Shown: positions 27,013 to 35,847, numbered from the stretch's first letter. The stretch: DNA of 64,000 nt from DASZTV01 sp035550655 (GCA_035550655.1 DASZOU010000004.1:248001-312000); one strand, 5' to 3'. The notes: a model not told the origin generated them from the sequence alone. Made by a program: numbers and translations.

Positions 27013-28089
27013 ATGATGGCGGAACGGCGCACCCCCGTCGTCACGCTTGCCGGCTCGGCCGTGACACGCGGCGAGGCGTACGGCGAGAGCGTGCGCGACC
27101 TGGTGCGCGAGGCCGCCGAGCGGTGGAGCGAGCGGATCGGTCGGGGCCTCGCCGTACCGCTCGACGACTACATCGGCGAGCTGGTCGACCGAACCGGCTT
27201 CCGCCGGGCCGTTGGGGAGCACTGCAGTGATCTGCTCGACGAGCTGGCCGGGCTGGCCCGCGCAAGCGGCATCGCCGAACGCACGCTGTTCGCGATGAAC
27301 CTCCTCGACGAGGAGTGGTGGCTGCGCCGCCGGTTCCTCGCGGGGCCCGCGATGACCCACTGCAGCGGCTTCGGACTGCCGCCACATGACGGACAACCGG
27401 CGTACGTCGGTCAGAACATGGATCTTCCGAGCTGGATGGACGGACTGCAGATCCTGCTCGAGCTCCACCCCGAAACCGGCCCTGCGGCTCTCGTCCCGTC
27501 CTGGCCGGGAATGCTGGCGCTCGACGGCGTCAATGGACACGGCGTCGGCGTGTGCGTCAACACCCTCGCGCAGCTTCCGACCTCCGAACAGGGCGTGCCG
27601 GTCGCCTTCATCATCCGCACCCTGCTGACGCAGCCGGACCGCGACCGCGCCGTCGCCTTGCTCCACTCCCTGCCCCACGCCTCAGGGCAGAACTTCGTGG
27701 TCGGGGATCCCACCGGTGTGTCGGACGTCGAGTGTTCGGCGGCCGGTGCCGTCGACTATCGGCCGGCGTCCTCGTGGATCGCCCACACGAACCATCCACT
27801 TGCCGACTCCCACGACGGCCACGTGACGCCGACCGACAACGGCTCGCAGGACCGCAGCGTGCCGCGTCTCTCCCACCTCACGCAGCGACTCGGCGAGCTC
27901 CCCGCACCCGACGCCGCGGAACTCGGCGAGATCCTCGCGGCGGCGCCGTTGTGCCGAGGCACGGACGGCGATCCCGGCTTCACGTTGTATTCGGCGATCA
28001 TGGAGCTCGGCGACCAACCGGTGCTGCACTTGAGCGCCGGTCCGCCCTCCGAGCATCCCCTCGTCGAATATGAGGTGCCCCAGACATGA
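27013..28089 (+). CDS. C45-family autoproteolytic acyltransferase/hydrolase
   Basis: The 358-residue protein resembles the acyl-CoA:6-aminopenicillanate acyltransferase family (Ntn hydrolases). These self-cleave before a Cys that becomes the N-terminal nucleophile; MTHCSGFGL (about residues 116-124) is the probable site, followed by GQNMDLPSWM. Members hydrolyse or transfer acyl groups on amides. GAGGAGG at 27003-27009 fits ATG 27016 slightly better than ATG 27013; both are possible. The stop overlaps the aminotransferase start by 4 nt, suggesting that an amide is cleaved and the released amine transaminated. Confidence 0.8.
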   Translation: MMAERRTPVVTLAGSAVTRGEAYGESVRDLVREAAERWSERIGRGLAVPLDDYIGELVDRTGFRRAVGEHCSDLLDELAGLARASGIAERTLFAMNLLDEEWWLRRRFLAGPAMTHCSGFGLPPHDGQPAYVGQNMDLPSWMDGLQILLELHPETGPAALVPSWPGMLALDGVNGHGVGVCVNTLAQLPTSEQGVPVAFIIRTLLTQPDRDRAVALLHSLPHASGQNFVVGDPTGVSDVECSAAGAVDYRPASSWIAHTNHPLADSHDGHVTPTDNGSQDRSVPRLSHLTQRLGELPAPDAAELGEILAAAPLCRGTDGDPGFTLYSAIMELGDQPVLHLSAGPPSEHPLVEYEVPQT

Positions 28090-29357
28090 CCCGCGCCGGA
28101 AACCGGATGTGGCATCCCTTCGCCGACATGGCGGCGATCGCCCGCGACGGCGAGCTCGTCATCACTCGCGGTGAGGGCGCGTACGTCTTCGACGAGGACG
28201 GCCGTCGCTACCTCGACGCCACCGCCGGATTGTGGTTCTGCAACGTCGGCTACGGGCGCGCGGAGATCGCAGCGGCGGTCGAGACGCAGCTGCGGGAGAT
28301 GCCGGCGTACTCGACGTTCGGCGACTTCGCCAACCGCCCGGCCATCGAGCTCGCCGAGGTGGTCTCGTCGCACGCGCCCATCGCCGACAGCCCGGTGTTC
28401 TTCACCAACGGCGGCTCGGACTCGGTCGACACCGCGATCAAGCTGGCCCGCCGCTACTGGCACGTGCTCGGGCACGAAAGCCGTACGACGGTGCTGACCC
28501 GCCAGCACGCCTACCACGGCATGCACGTGGGCGGCACGAGCGTGGCGGGGATCGAGCCGAACCGTGTCGGGTACGGGGCCCTCCTCGGTGATGTCGAGCG
28601 CGTCCCGTGGGACGACTCCGACGCGGTCGCGACGGTGATCGACCAGGTCGGGGCGGAGAACGTCGCTGCGTTCCTGTGCGAGCCGGTGATCGGTGCGGGT
28701 GGCGTGATGCTCCCGCCGGACGGTTACCTCAAAGCGGTGCGCGAGATCTGCCACGAACGCGACGTGCTGTTCGTCGCGGACGAGGTGATCACCGGGTTCG
28801 GGCGAGCCGGTGACTGGTTCGCGAGCAGCCGGTTCGGCCTCGACCCCGACATGGTGCTCTGCGCGAAGGGCTTGACGTCGGGCTACGTGCCGATGGGCGC
28901 CGTCATCGTGGCGCCTCGTGTCGCGGAGCCGTTCTGGGACGGGCGCGCCGGGATCTGGCGCCACGGCTACACGTACTCCGGCCACGCGGGGGCCGCAGCC
29001 GCGGGCCTGGCCAACCTGGCGCTGATCGAGGCGGAGGATCTCCCCGCTCGTGCGCGGCAGCTGGAAAGCACGCTGGCGGAGTCGCTCGGAACCCTCACTG
29101 CCTCGCCGCTCGTGTCCGAGGTGCGCGCAGGACTCGGCCTGCTGGCCGCCGTACAGCTCGACCCCGCCCTGATTGCCGACAACCCCGGTCTGCCGGCACG
29201 GACGGTGGCCGAGCTACGACGTCACGGCGTGCTGACCCGAGCCCTCGCGACCGGCGGACTGCAGATCTCCCCGTCCCTGGTCATCGACACGGCGGTGATC
29301 GACGAGCTGACCGCGGCGATCGGCGCTGCCCTCGAAGCGGTGCAGGCCGCCGGCTAG
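28086..29357 (+). CDS. Class III (omega) aminotransferase, PLP-dependent
   Basis: This 423-residue fold-type I aminotransferase begins with WHPFADM, as in omega-amino acid or diamine transaminases. FVADEVITGFGR (about residue 228) is the PLP-ring segment, and the Schiff-base lysine lies in LCAKGLTSGY near residue 260. It transfers an amino group from an amine or omega-amino acid to a keto acid. It is coupled to the C45-type gene. The final CTAG tetramer (29354-29357) gives stop codons on both strands, so it ends interlocked with the convergent LLM gene. The substrate is not determinable. Confidence 0.9.
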   Translation: MTRAGNRMWHPFADMAAIARDGELVITRGEGAYVFDEDGRRYLDATAGLWFCNVGYGRAEIAAAVETQLREMPAYSTFGDFANRPAIELAEVVSSHAPIADSPVFFTNGGSDSVDTAIKLARRYWHVLGHESRTTVLTRQHAYHGMHVGGTSVAGIEPNRVGYGALLGDVERVPWDDSDAVATVIDQVGAENVAAFLCEPVIGAGGVMLPPDGYLKAVREICHERDVLFVADEVITGFGRAGDWFASSRFGLDPDMVLCAKGLTSGYVPMGAVIVAPRVAEPFWDGRAGIWRHGYTYSGHAGAAAAGLANLALIEAEDLPARARQLESTLAESLGTLTASPLVSEVRAGLGLLAAVQLDPALIADNPGLPARTVAELRRHGVLTRALATGGLQISPSLVIDTAVIDELTAAIGAALEAVQAAG

Positions 29358-30376
29358 GCGATTGCCGCCAGCTGCTCGAGGGTGCTGACCATGTTGGCCG
29401 GATCGGGATCGGCGATCTGGACCAGCAGCGTGTCGACGCCGGCTTCGGCGAACTGCGCGAGGCGTTCCTTGACCTGCCCAGCCGGGCCGATGAGCGAGAC
29501 CTCATCGATCATCTCGTCGGTCACGCGGCCGATCGCCTCGGGCTGCTTGCCGGTCAGGTACAGCTCCTGGATCTCGGCGGCTTCCGCCTCGTAGCCGTAG
29601 CGCTGGAACAGCTGGTTGTAGAAGTTCTGCTTCCGCGAGCCCATGCCGCCGATGTAGAGCGCCATGCCGGCGCGAGCCACGTTGCGGGCAGCACTCGTGT
29701 CCTCGCCGATCGCCACTGCGGCCGGCGCGATCACCTCGAGCGGACCGAGATCCGCAGAGCGGCGGCTGCGGCCCTCGTCGAGAGCCGGACCGAACACCTC
29801 CGCCGCCTTCGCCGGCGAGTAGAGCGTGGGCAGCCAGCCGTCCGCCACCTCGGCCGTCATCGCGACGTTCTTCGGGCCGAGCGACGCCACCGCGATCGGG
29901 ATCTCCGACCGCACCGGATGGTTGATGAGCTTCAGCCGGCCTTGCAGGTTGAAGATCTCGCCTTCGTACTGCAGCTTCTCCCGCCGCATGATCATCCGGA
30001 CGATGTCGATGACCTCGCGGGTCCGCTGCAGTGGCTGGGCGTAGTCGAGGCCGTGCCAGCCCTGGATTACCTGCGGGCCAGAGGCACCGAGGCCGAGGAT
30101 CGCCCGTCCGCCGGAGAACGCGTCGAGCGTCGCCGCCGCCTGCGCGATCAGGCTCGGCGTGCGCGAGTAGACGTTGACGATGCCGGTCGCGAGCTTGATG
30201 TTCTCGGTCTCCGGAATCAGCGACGTCAGGACCATGAAGGCATCGAACGACCACGCCTCCGCGACCCACAGCGAGTCGTAACCCAGCCGGTCGGCAGCTC
30301 GTACGACGTCGTTGACCTGCTCACGCGTCAACACGCCCTCGGCGTACGGCAGGGTCAGAGCCAGCTTCACGGTCAC
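29354..30376 (-). CDS. LLM-class F420-dependent oxidoreductase
   Basis: The 340-residue TIM-barrel protein belongs to the luciferase-like group. It shows VKLALTLPYAEGVLT at the start, DSLWVAEAWSFDAF (about 34-47), FSGGRAILGLGASGPQVIQGW and a C-terminal barrel end. Actinobacterial members mostly use coenzyme F420 rather than FMN, and this alignment type suggests the same. It follows the TetR gene by 17 nt in the same direction, so the regulator and enzyme form an operon. A reduction or oxidation step in the TetR-controlled pathway is inferred. Confidence 0.85.
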   Translation of the reverse strand: MTVKLALTLPYAEGVLTREQVNDVVRAADRLGYDSLWVAEAWSFDAFMVLTSLIPETENIKLATGIVNVYSRTPSLIAQAAATLDAFSGGRAILGLGASGPQVIQGWHGLDYAQPLQRTREVIDIVRMIMRREKLQYEGEIFNLQGRLKLINHPVRSEIPIAVASLGPKNVAMTAEVADGWLPTLYSPAKAAEVFGPALDEGRSRRSADLGPLEVIAPAAVAIGEDTSAARNVARAGMALYIGGMGSRKQNFYNQLFQRYGYEAEAAEIQELYLTGKQPEAIGRVTDEMIDEVSLIGPAGQVKERLAQFAEAGVDTLLVQIADPDPANMVSTLEQLAAIA

Positions 30377-30393
30377 TCCTCGCAGTAGGTGGT

Positions 30394-31008
30394 CTAGGCA
30401 GCGGTGCCGCCGGCGGCGCCGAGCGCAGCGAGCGACATCGCAACGAGCATTCCTTCGAGATCGTCTCGATCCATGCCGCCATCGGTGGTGGCGAGGGTGG
30501 CGATCAGGCTGTGCACGCAGACGACCGCCATGCGCGCTTCGGAGCTGGACAGGTGCGGGTGCACGTCGCCGAGCACCGTGACCCAGTCGTTCGTGAGCTC
30601 CTGCTGCTTTCGCTGCACCGGCGCGCGCATGTCCCGGGGAAGGTGCCGAAGCTCCCGGGTGTACAGCGTCAGCACCTGACGCTCGTCCAGCGTGTTCTCG
30701 ACGGTGTCACGAACGATGAGCTCGAGCCGCTCCGCCGCGACTGTGGCGCCGGCGAGGCGCTCGCGGATCTGCGTCCGGCGCCGGTCGAAAGAGTCCATGA
30801 ACGCCGCCGCGAGCAGCTCCTGCTTGCTGCCGAAGTGACGGTAGATCGCGGGGCCCGAAACGCCAGCGGCAGCACCGATCTCGTCGATGCCTGTCTCCTG
30901 GTAGCCCTGCCGGGAGAACAGCTCGAGGGCGGCCGCGAGGATGGCTGCTCGCCTTCCGCCCGGTCGGCGGCGCACGGGGTCGCGCTCCGTCGCGGTCGTC
31001 GCCGCCAT
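30394..31008 (-). CDS. TetR/AcrR-family transcriptional regulator
   Basis: This 204-residue regulator has an N-terminal helix-turn-helix (RAAILAAALELFSRQGYQ, then IGAAAGVSGPAIYRHFGSK) and an all-helical C-terminal ligand domain. The regulator resembles those that sense acyl-CoA. Start ATG 31008 is preferred over GTG 31029 because GGGGAGG lies directly upstream of it. The best copy of the GTTAAC-N4-GTTAAC repeat is about 45 bp upstream, so autoregulation is likely. The same site family precedes the transporter and several acyl-CoA operons here, making this the prime candidate for their shared regulator. Confidence 0.88.
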   Translation of the reverse strand: MAATTATERDPVRRRPGGRRAAILAAALELFSRQGYQETGIDEIGAAAGVSGPAIYRHFGSKQELLAAAFMDSFDRRRTQIRERLAGATVAAERLELIVRDTVENTLDERQVLTLYTRELRHLPRDMRAPVQRKQQELTNDWVTVLGDVHPHLSSSEARMAVVCVHSLIATLATTDGGMDRDDLEGMLVAMSLAALGAAGGTAA

Positions 31009-31052
31009 CGAGACCTCCCCGGCTGCCACGTCACCGCGGCGCAGCCCGTTGC

Positions 31053-31068
31053 GTTAACAGATGCTAAC
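31053..31068. promoter_or_regulatory. Operator candidate, family GTTAAC-N4-GTTAAC, before the TetR gene
   Basis: The site reads GTTAAC-AGAT-GCTAAC, extended to GCGTTA/TAACGC arms at 31051-31070. It is the most symmetric copy in the window and lies in the 75-bp gap upstream of the TetR gene. This placement is the main argument that the TetR protein recognises this repeat. Confidence 0.65.
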
Positions 31069-31083
31069 GCCCGGCGGATGCCG

Positions 31084-32289
31084 TCATGGTCGTGGCTCCT
31101 TCGGCAGTCCGAGCACCTGCTCGCCGATGACGGAACGCTGCACCTCGTCGGTGCCACCACCGATGTGGAAGCTCGGGGCGAACGCCCACGCCGCAGGGAC
31201 GAGGCCGTCGTACGGCGCCGACGGTCCGGTGAGGGTTCCCTCGACGCCGAGCAGGTCGACCGCGAGCTCGGCATAGCTGCTTCCCACGTTGCTCCATGAG
31301 AGCTTCAGGGTCGAGCTCTCCGGACCGGGCGCACCGGATCGGGAGATGGCGCTGAGCGTCCGCAGCGAGGTGAGCTCCAGCACTCGGTGCCGAACCAGCA
31401 CGTCGATCAGGCGGCCACGCAGCACCGGATCCTTGATCGCGGGCGCACCGTTGCGTTGCGCCGACCTTGCCAGCCCGATCAGCGGTTCGGTCGGCATCGC
31501 CGCAAGACCGATGAGACCCGCCGTCAGCCGCTCCTGGGCCATCGTCGTCAAGGCGACGGCCCATCCATGGCCGGCCGGTCCGACGAGGTTCTTCGCGGGC
31601 ACCTCGACATCGGTGAGGAACACCTCGTTGAAGGTGCGTCCGCCCGCCATCTCCCGCAGCGGCCGGACGTCGACCCCAGGAGCTTGCATGTCGAGGATGA
31701 AGGCGCTGAGGCCCCGATGCTTCGGTCCGTCAGGATCGGTCCGAACGATGACCAGGCCCCACCGCGAGCGGTGTGCTCCACTCGTCCATACCTTCTGGCC
31801 GTTGAGGACCCATCGATCCCGGTCGGCGTCGTACTCCCCGCGCGTGGTCAAGGACGCGATGTCGGAGCCCGCGCCTGGCTCGCTCCACATCTGGCACCAG
31901 ATCTCGCTGCCATCGAGCATCAACGGGAGATGGGTGCGCTGCTGGTCCTCGGTTCCCCATGCAATCAGCGTCGGGCCGATCATCCCGAGCCCGATGGAGT
32001 AGATGTCGGGAGGGACGTCGAAGCCTGCCAGCTCCTGGGCGTGGATGTACACCTGCATCGGGGTGGCCGCGCGACCGCCGTGCTCCTTCGGCCAGGCGAT
32101 CGCTCCCCACCCGTCCGCGGCAAGTCGGCGCTGCCAGTCCCGAGCTCGATCGACGACACGGGGATCCTCACGGCCGGGAGCAACGAAGCCGCCGCGGAAG
32201 CCGGCCGGGGCGGGATCGGCGTTCGCGATCAACCAGCTTCGCCACTCGGCACGGAAGGCGGCGTCCTCCGGCGCGTCGTCGAAATCCAC
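31084..32289 (-). CDS. Acyl-CoA dehydrogenase family protein
   Basis: This 401-residue ACAD has all common signatures: WPKEHGGRAATP, IWCQMWSEPGAGSDIASL (about 131-148), NGQKVWTSGAH and the C-terminal HIGGGTDEVQRSVIGEQVL. It would dehydrogenate an unidentified acyl-CoA. The start is GTG 32289. It is divergent from the CocE-like hydrolase, with a GTTAAC-type operator only 6 bp upstream of the start. This suggests a leaderless or near-leaderless transcript. The TetR gene lies downstream on the same strand, 75 bp away, behind its own site. Confidence 0.9.
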   Translation of the reverse strand: MDFDDAPEDAAFRAEWRSWLIANADPAPAGFRGGFVAPGREDPRVVDRARDWQRRLAADGWGAIAWPKEHGGRAATPMQVYIHAQELAGFDVPPDIYSIGLGMIGPTLIAWGTEDQQRTHLPLMLDGSEIWCQMWSEPGAGSDIASLTTRGEYDADRDRWVLNGQKVWTSGAHRSRWGLVIVRTDPDGPKHRGLSAFILDMQAPGVDVRPLREMAGGRTFNEVFLTDVEVPAKNLVGPAGHGWAVALTTMAQERLTAGLIGLAAMPTEPLIGLARSAQRNGAPAIKDPVLRGRLIDVLVRHRVLELTSLRTLSAISRSGAPGPESSTLKLSWSNVGSSYAELAVDLLGVEGTLTGPSAPYDGLVPAAWAFAPSFHIGGGTDEVQRSVIGEQVLGLPKEPRP

Positions 32290-32295
32290 GCCGCA

Positions 32296-32311
32296 GTTAA
32301 CAACGGTTTAC
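32296..32311. promoter_or_regulatory. Operator candidate, family GTTAAC-N4-GTTAAC
   Basis: The site reads GTTAAC-AACG-GTTTAC in the 42-bp gap between divergent genes starting at 32289 (ACAD) and 32332 (hydrolase). Given the tiny gap, one bound dimer could block both promoters. Confidence 0.6.
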
Positions 32312-32331
32312 GCGAGCGGCACAATAAGGGC

Positions 32332-34083
32332 ATGGCGACCCATTCGATCCGCATCGATCACGACGTCGAGATGAAGACGCGAGACGGCGTCACCCTGCGC
32401 GCCGACGTGTACCGCCCCGATGCCCCCGGTCGCTATCCCGCGATCCTGTCCCGCACGCCGTACAACAAGATGACCCACACGGACCCGATCCGCTACTGCC
32501 TGCCGATTCCCGCGGCGCGTGCGGGCTTCGCGTATGTGGTCCAGGACATTCGCGGCCGGTTCGCCTCCGAGGGCGAGTGGGACTTCCTCGACCTCACCTC
32601 CGCCAACGAGAACGACGGGTACGACGCGATCGAGTGGGTCGCCGGCCAGCCGTGGTGCGACGGACATGTCGGCATGGCCGGTGGGTCCTACGTCGCGGAG
32701 ACGCAGATGGCGGCGGCAACAGCGAACCCGCCGAGCCTTGGGTGCATCGCGCCCTCGCTGATGGGCATGGGCAAGGAGCGTGCGCTGAGCCAGGGACTGC
32801 CGCTGGAGTCGATGACGATCGGTTGGATGGCGGGCCTCGCGATCGACAAGCTGCTGAAGCTCCTGCCGCAGGGCGAGGCGACGTTGGAGGACTTGCAGGG
32901 CGTGCTGCAGGCAATGGTCCGCCCCGACCTCGCCGCGCAGGTGCTGCCGCTCAACGACCTGTCGATCCTGAAGTCGCATGACATGCCGGGCTACCAGCTC
33001 ACCGATCAGCTGGTCGGCAACGCTGCCCGTCACAAGGGGATCCAGGAGACCGGCTGGCACGTGCCTGCGCTCTGGACGGCAGGTTGGTACGACAACGCCG
33101 GCGGCGCCGAGCAGTTCAGCACCATGCGGGCCAAGGCGGCCACCGAAGCCGCTCGGACCGGCACGCGCCTGATCATGGGGGCCTGGACACACAACTACTC
33201 ACTGAGCTTCGTCGGCTCCTTCGGACTCGGTGGGCTCGGGTCGTCCGAAGGCGGCGGGATTCCCGCGCTGCACATGCGCTTCTACGACCGGCATCTCCGT
33301 GGCGGCGACGCCGACCTCGCCCCGGTGCGCTACTTCGTGATGCGCGCGAACGAATGGCGCGAGGCCGCCGACTGGCCGATCCCCGGCACTGACTTCCAGC
33401 GGTGGTACCTGCACTCCCGCGGGTCGGCCGCCACCAGTGAGTCCGACGGCGTGCTGAGCCTCGATCAGCCCAGTGCGGGCGAGCCGGAGGACACCTACAC
33501 GGCGGACCCGCACGATCCCGTGCCGTCGTGGGGCTTCCGCGTCATGTACACGGGCGGCACCACGGTCAGCGGCCCGTTCGACCAGCACCGGGTCGAGAAG
33601 CGCGACGACGTGCTCGTCTACACGAGCGCACCGCTCGAGCGCGACACCGAGGTGGTCGGTGACATCCGGCTGCATCTGTTCGTCGCGTCGTCCGCGGCCG
33701 ACATGGATCTGATCGCGAAGCTGTGCGTGGTGTGGCCCGACGGCACGAGCATCAACCTGGCCGACGGCAAGGCCCGCGCGCTGCACCGCAACGGGTACGA
33801 CTCACCGGCTCCGCTCAACCCCGGCGAGGTCGTCCCGATGACCATCGAGCTCGGACCGACCGGCTACCTGTTCGAGGCCGGGATGCGGTTGCGGGTGCAG
33901 ATCGCATCGAGCGCGTTCCCGCACTGGGCTCGCAACCTGCAGACGGGCAACGCGATCGGTGACGACGCCGTCGGTGTGGTGGCGCGCAACAGCGTGTTCC
34001 ACGACGAGGTGCACGCGTCGTACCTCGAGCTGCCCGTGCAGCCGGAGCCGGGTCCGATGGTCCCGCCACCCCTCCCCTTCTAG
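32332..34083 (+). CDS. CocE/NonD-family hydrolase (X-Pro dipeptidyl-peptidase S15 type)
   Basis: The 583-residue enzyme has an N-terminal alpha/beta hydrolase domain beginning VEMKTRDGVTLRADVYRPD. The nucleophile serine is in GMAGGSYVAET (about residue 122). A cap region follows, and the C-terminal jelly-roll domain typical of S15/CocE proteins spans about 340-583. CocE-type enzymes cleave esters such as cocaine as well as amides. Start ATG 32332 follows AAGGG at 32326-32330; the open frame upstream is antisense to the ACAD and is ignored. No signal peptide is present, so it acts in the cytoplasm. Shared operator control with an ACAD suggests it releases an acid that is then oxidised. Confidence 0.87.
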   Translation: MATHSIRIDHDVEMKTRDGVTLRADVYRPDAPGRYPAILSRTPYNKMTHTDPIRYCLPIPAARAGFAYVVQDIRGRFASEGEWDFLDLTSANENDGYDAIEWVAGQPWCDGHVGMAGGSYVAETQMAAATANPPSLGCIAPSLMGMGKERALSQGLPLESMTIGWMAGLAIDKLLKLLPQGEATLEDLQGVLQAMVRPDLAAQVLPLNDLSILKSHDMPGYQLTDQLVGNAARHKGIQETGWHVPALWTAGWYDNAGGAEQFSTMRAKAATEAARTGTRLIMGAWTHNYSLSFVGSFGLGGLGSSEGGGIPALHMRFYDRHLRGGDADLAPVRYFVMRANEWREAADWPIPGTDFQRWYLHSRGSAATSESDGVLSLDQPSAGEPEDTYTADPHDPVPSWGFRVMYTGGTTVSGPFDQHRVEKRDDVLVYTSAPLERDTEVVGDIRLHLFVASSAADMDLIAKLCVVWPDGTSINLADGKARALHRNGYDSPAPLNPGEVVPMTIELGPTGYLFEAGMRLRVQIASSAFPHWARNLQTGNAIGDDAVGVVARNSVFHDEVHASYLELPVQPEPGPMVPPPLPF

Positions 34084-34087
34084 ACAT

Positions 34088-34150
34088 CCGCGAACTTGCA
34101 CTTTCGGCCCGTTTCGCCAAGAGAAACGGGCGTGTTGTGCAAGTTCGCGG
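34088..34150. terminator. Bidirectional terminator hairpin between convergent genes
   Basis: Outer arms CCGCGAACTTGCAC (34088-34101) and GTGCAAGTTCGCGG (34137-34150) are perfectly complementary. They enclose a second stem GCCCGTTTC/GAAACGGGC (34107-34131). The element fills the gap between the hydrolase stop (34083) and the leftward SDR stop (34154). There is no T-run, as is common in GC-rich Actinomycetota. Confidence 0.75.
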
Positions 34151-34153
34151 TTC

Positions 34154-34924
34154 CTAGGGGTGCTGGCTGCTGGCTGAGATGACCTCTCCGGTGAGGTACG
34201 ACGCGTAGTCGCTGGCGAGGAAGACGATGATGTTCGCGATCTCCCACGGCTCTGCCGCGCGGCCGAACGCCTCACGCGACGTCAGCTCGGCAAGCAGCTC
34301 GTCGGTCGTGACCTTGGCGAGGTTCTCGTGCATGGCGAGCGACGGGGCAACGGCATTCACCCGCACGCCGAACGCGGCGGCTTCAACCGCGGCGGTCCTC
34401 GTCAGCGCCATCACCCCGGCCTTCGCCGCGGCGTAGTGCGCCTGCCCGGCCTGCGCCCGCCAGCCGATGACGGACGCGTTGTTCACAATCGCGCCGCCGA
34501 CACCGCGCGCCCGCATGCGCTTCAGCGCCTCCCGGGTGCAGCGCATCGTGCCGTTGAGAGTCACGTCGAGCACCTTGGACCACTGCTCGTCGGTCATATC
34601 GGCGAGCTCCGCCGTGCCGCCCAGGCCCGCGTTGTTGACCAGGACGTCGAGGTCACCGACTGCGTCGAACATGCGCTGTACGTCGGACTCCACCGTCACG
34701 TCGCACGGCACGGCTACGGGGTCGGCACCCATGACCTCCGCGAGCTGCTGCGCGGACTCGGCCAACCGTCGTTCGTGCCGATCGCTGATCGCCACGATCG
34801 CGCCCTCCTCGGCGCAGCGCTTCGCGGTCGCGAAGCCGATCCCCGTGCCGGCCGCCGCCGTGACGAGGACCCGCTTGCCGGCGAGCAGGCCATGACCGAT
34901 CGGGTACGGCGGCGGGGAGCTCAT
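34154..34924 (-). CDS. Short-chain dehydrogenase/reductase
   Basis: This 256-residue SDR has an atypical dinucleotide loop (TAAAGTGIGFATA), NNAGLGG, and the catalytic Ser/Tyr/Lys arrangement NNASVIGW...YAAAKAG. It ends LTGEVISASSQHP. Enzymes of this type oxidise hydroxyacyl-CoA, steroid or terpenoid alcohols with NAD(P). Start ATG 34924 overlaps the upstream SDR stop by 4 nt, so the two SDRs are coupled. A strong hairpin terminator follows immediately. Two copies of the TCTGACG-type operator precede the pair. Confidence 0.88.
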   Translation of the reverse strand: MSSPPPYPIGHGLLAGKRVLVTAAAGTGIGFATAKRCAEEGAIVAISDRHERRLAESAQQLAEVMGADPVAVPCDVTVESDVQRMFDAVGDLDVLVNNAGLGGTAELADMTDEQWSKVLDVTLNGTMRCTREALKRMRARGVGGAIVNNASVIGWRAQAGQAHYAAAKAGVMALTRTAAVEAAAFGVRVNAVAPSLAMHENLAKVTTDELLAELTSREAFGRAAEPWEIANIIVFLASDYASYLTGEVISASSQHP

Positions 34925-35832
34925 CCTTCCGCCGCGCCGGCCTCTGCCGCGCGCTTCTTCATCATGTCCATGTAGTCGAGCATCGGCAGCCGGTCGAAGC
35001 CGACGTCCGCGGGAATGCGCTCGGCAAGCTCCTGCGGCGTCCAGCGGCCGTCCTTGGAGATCTCCTTGATCTCCCGCGGCTGGCTCCACAACGCGATCCG
35101 GCCACCGACGACTGTGTAGGTCTGTCCGGTGATCTCGCGCGCCGCGTCCGAGAGCAGGTAGACGACCATCGGCGCGATGTCCTCCGGCTCGCCGGTCTCC
35201 GCCGTACCGCCAGGAACGTTGGCCTGCATTCGGGTGCTTGCCACCGGCGCGATCGCGTTGGCGTTGATGTTGTAGCGGGACAGGCCGAGAGCAGCGCTGC
35301 GCATCAGCGCGACGATGCCGCCCTTGGCTGCGGCGTAGTTGGCCTGCGCGACGCTGCCCCACATGCCGACGCCGGAGGTGAACGCGACGAGCGAGCCGCC
35401 GGTCTCCTGCTTGCGCATCACCGCGGCCGCTGCGCGGAACACCGTGAACGTGCCCTTGAGGTGGGTGTCGATGACGCCGTCCCACTCCTCCTCGGACATG
35501 TTGAACAGCATCCGTTCGCGCAGGATCCCGGCGACCGTGACGACGCCGTCGATGTGGCCCCACTTGTCGACCGCGGCGGTAACGAGCCGCTCGCCGGCCG
35601 CCATGGTCGAGATGTCGTCGGCCAGAGCGATCGCCTCGCCGCCGGCGGCCTCGATCTCGGCAACGACCGCGTTGGCGACCTCGCTCGACGGCTCGCTGCC
35701 GTCCATGCTCACGCCGTAGTCGTTGACCACGACCTTCGCGCCTTCGGCAGCGCAGGCGAGCGCGATCGCGCGGCCGATCCCACGGCCCGCGCCGGTGATC
35801 GCAATGACCTTGTCTTCGAGCATCCCGGACAT
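34921..35832 (-). CDS. Short-chain dehydrogenase/reductase (MaoC/multifunctional-enzyme type)
   Basis: The 303-residue SDR has TGAGRGIGRA for cofactor binding, VVVNDYG (an NAD-preferring acidic residue), and an active site with the Tyr/Lys segment YAAAKGG. A C-terminal extension of about 50 residues ends in a charged tail (MMKKRAAEAGAAEG). This long-form SDR resembles the 3-hydroxyacyl-CoA dehydrogenase domains of peroxisomal multifunctional enzymes and is common in actinobacterial steroid and fatty acid clusters. It is the first gene of a two-SDR operon behind a duplicated TCTGACG-type operator. Confidence 0.88.
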   Translation of the reverse strand: MSGMLEDKVIAITGAGRGIGRAIALACAAEGAKVVVNDYGVSMDGSEPSSEVANAVVAEIEAAGGEAIALADDISTMAAGERLVTAAVDKWGHIDGVVTVAGILRERMLFNMSEEEWDGVIDTHLKGTFTVFRAAAAVMRKQETGGSLVAFTSGVGMWGSVAQANYAAAKGGIVALMRSAALGLSRYNINANAIAPVASTRMQANVPGGTAETGEPEDIAPMVVYLLSDAAREITGQTYTVVGGRIALWSQPREIKEISKDGRWTPQELAERIPADVGFDRLPMLDYMDMMKKRAAEAGAAEG

Positions 35833-35847
35833 GGCCGCGAGACTATC

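Noticed and set aside
31387..32331. Long 5' extension of the CocE-type hydrolase frame
   Set aside because: It is antisense to the ACAD gene and crosses the operator; homology begins at 32332.
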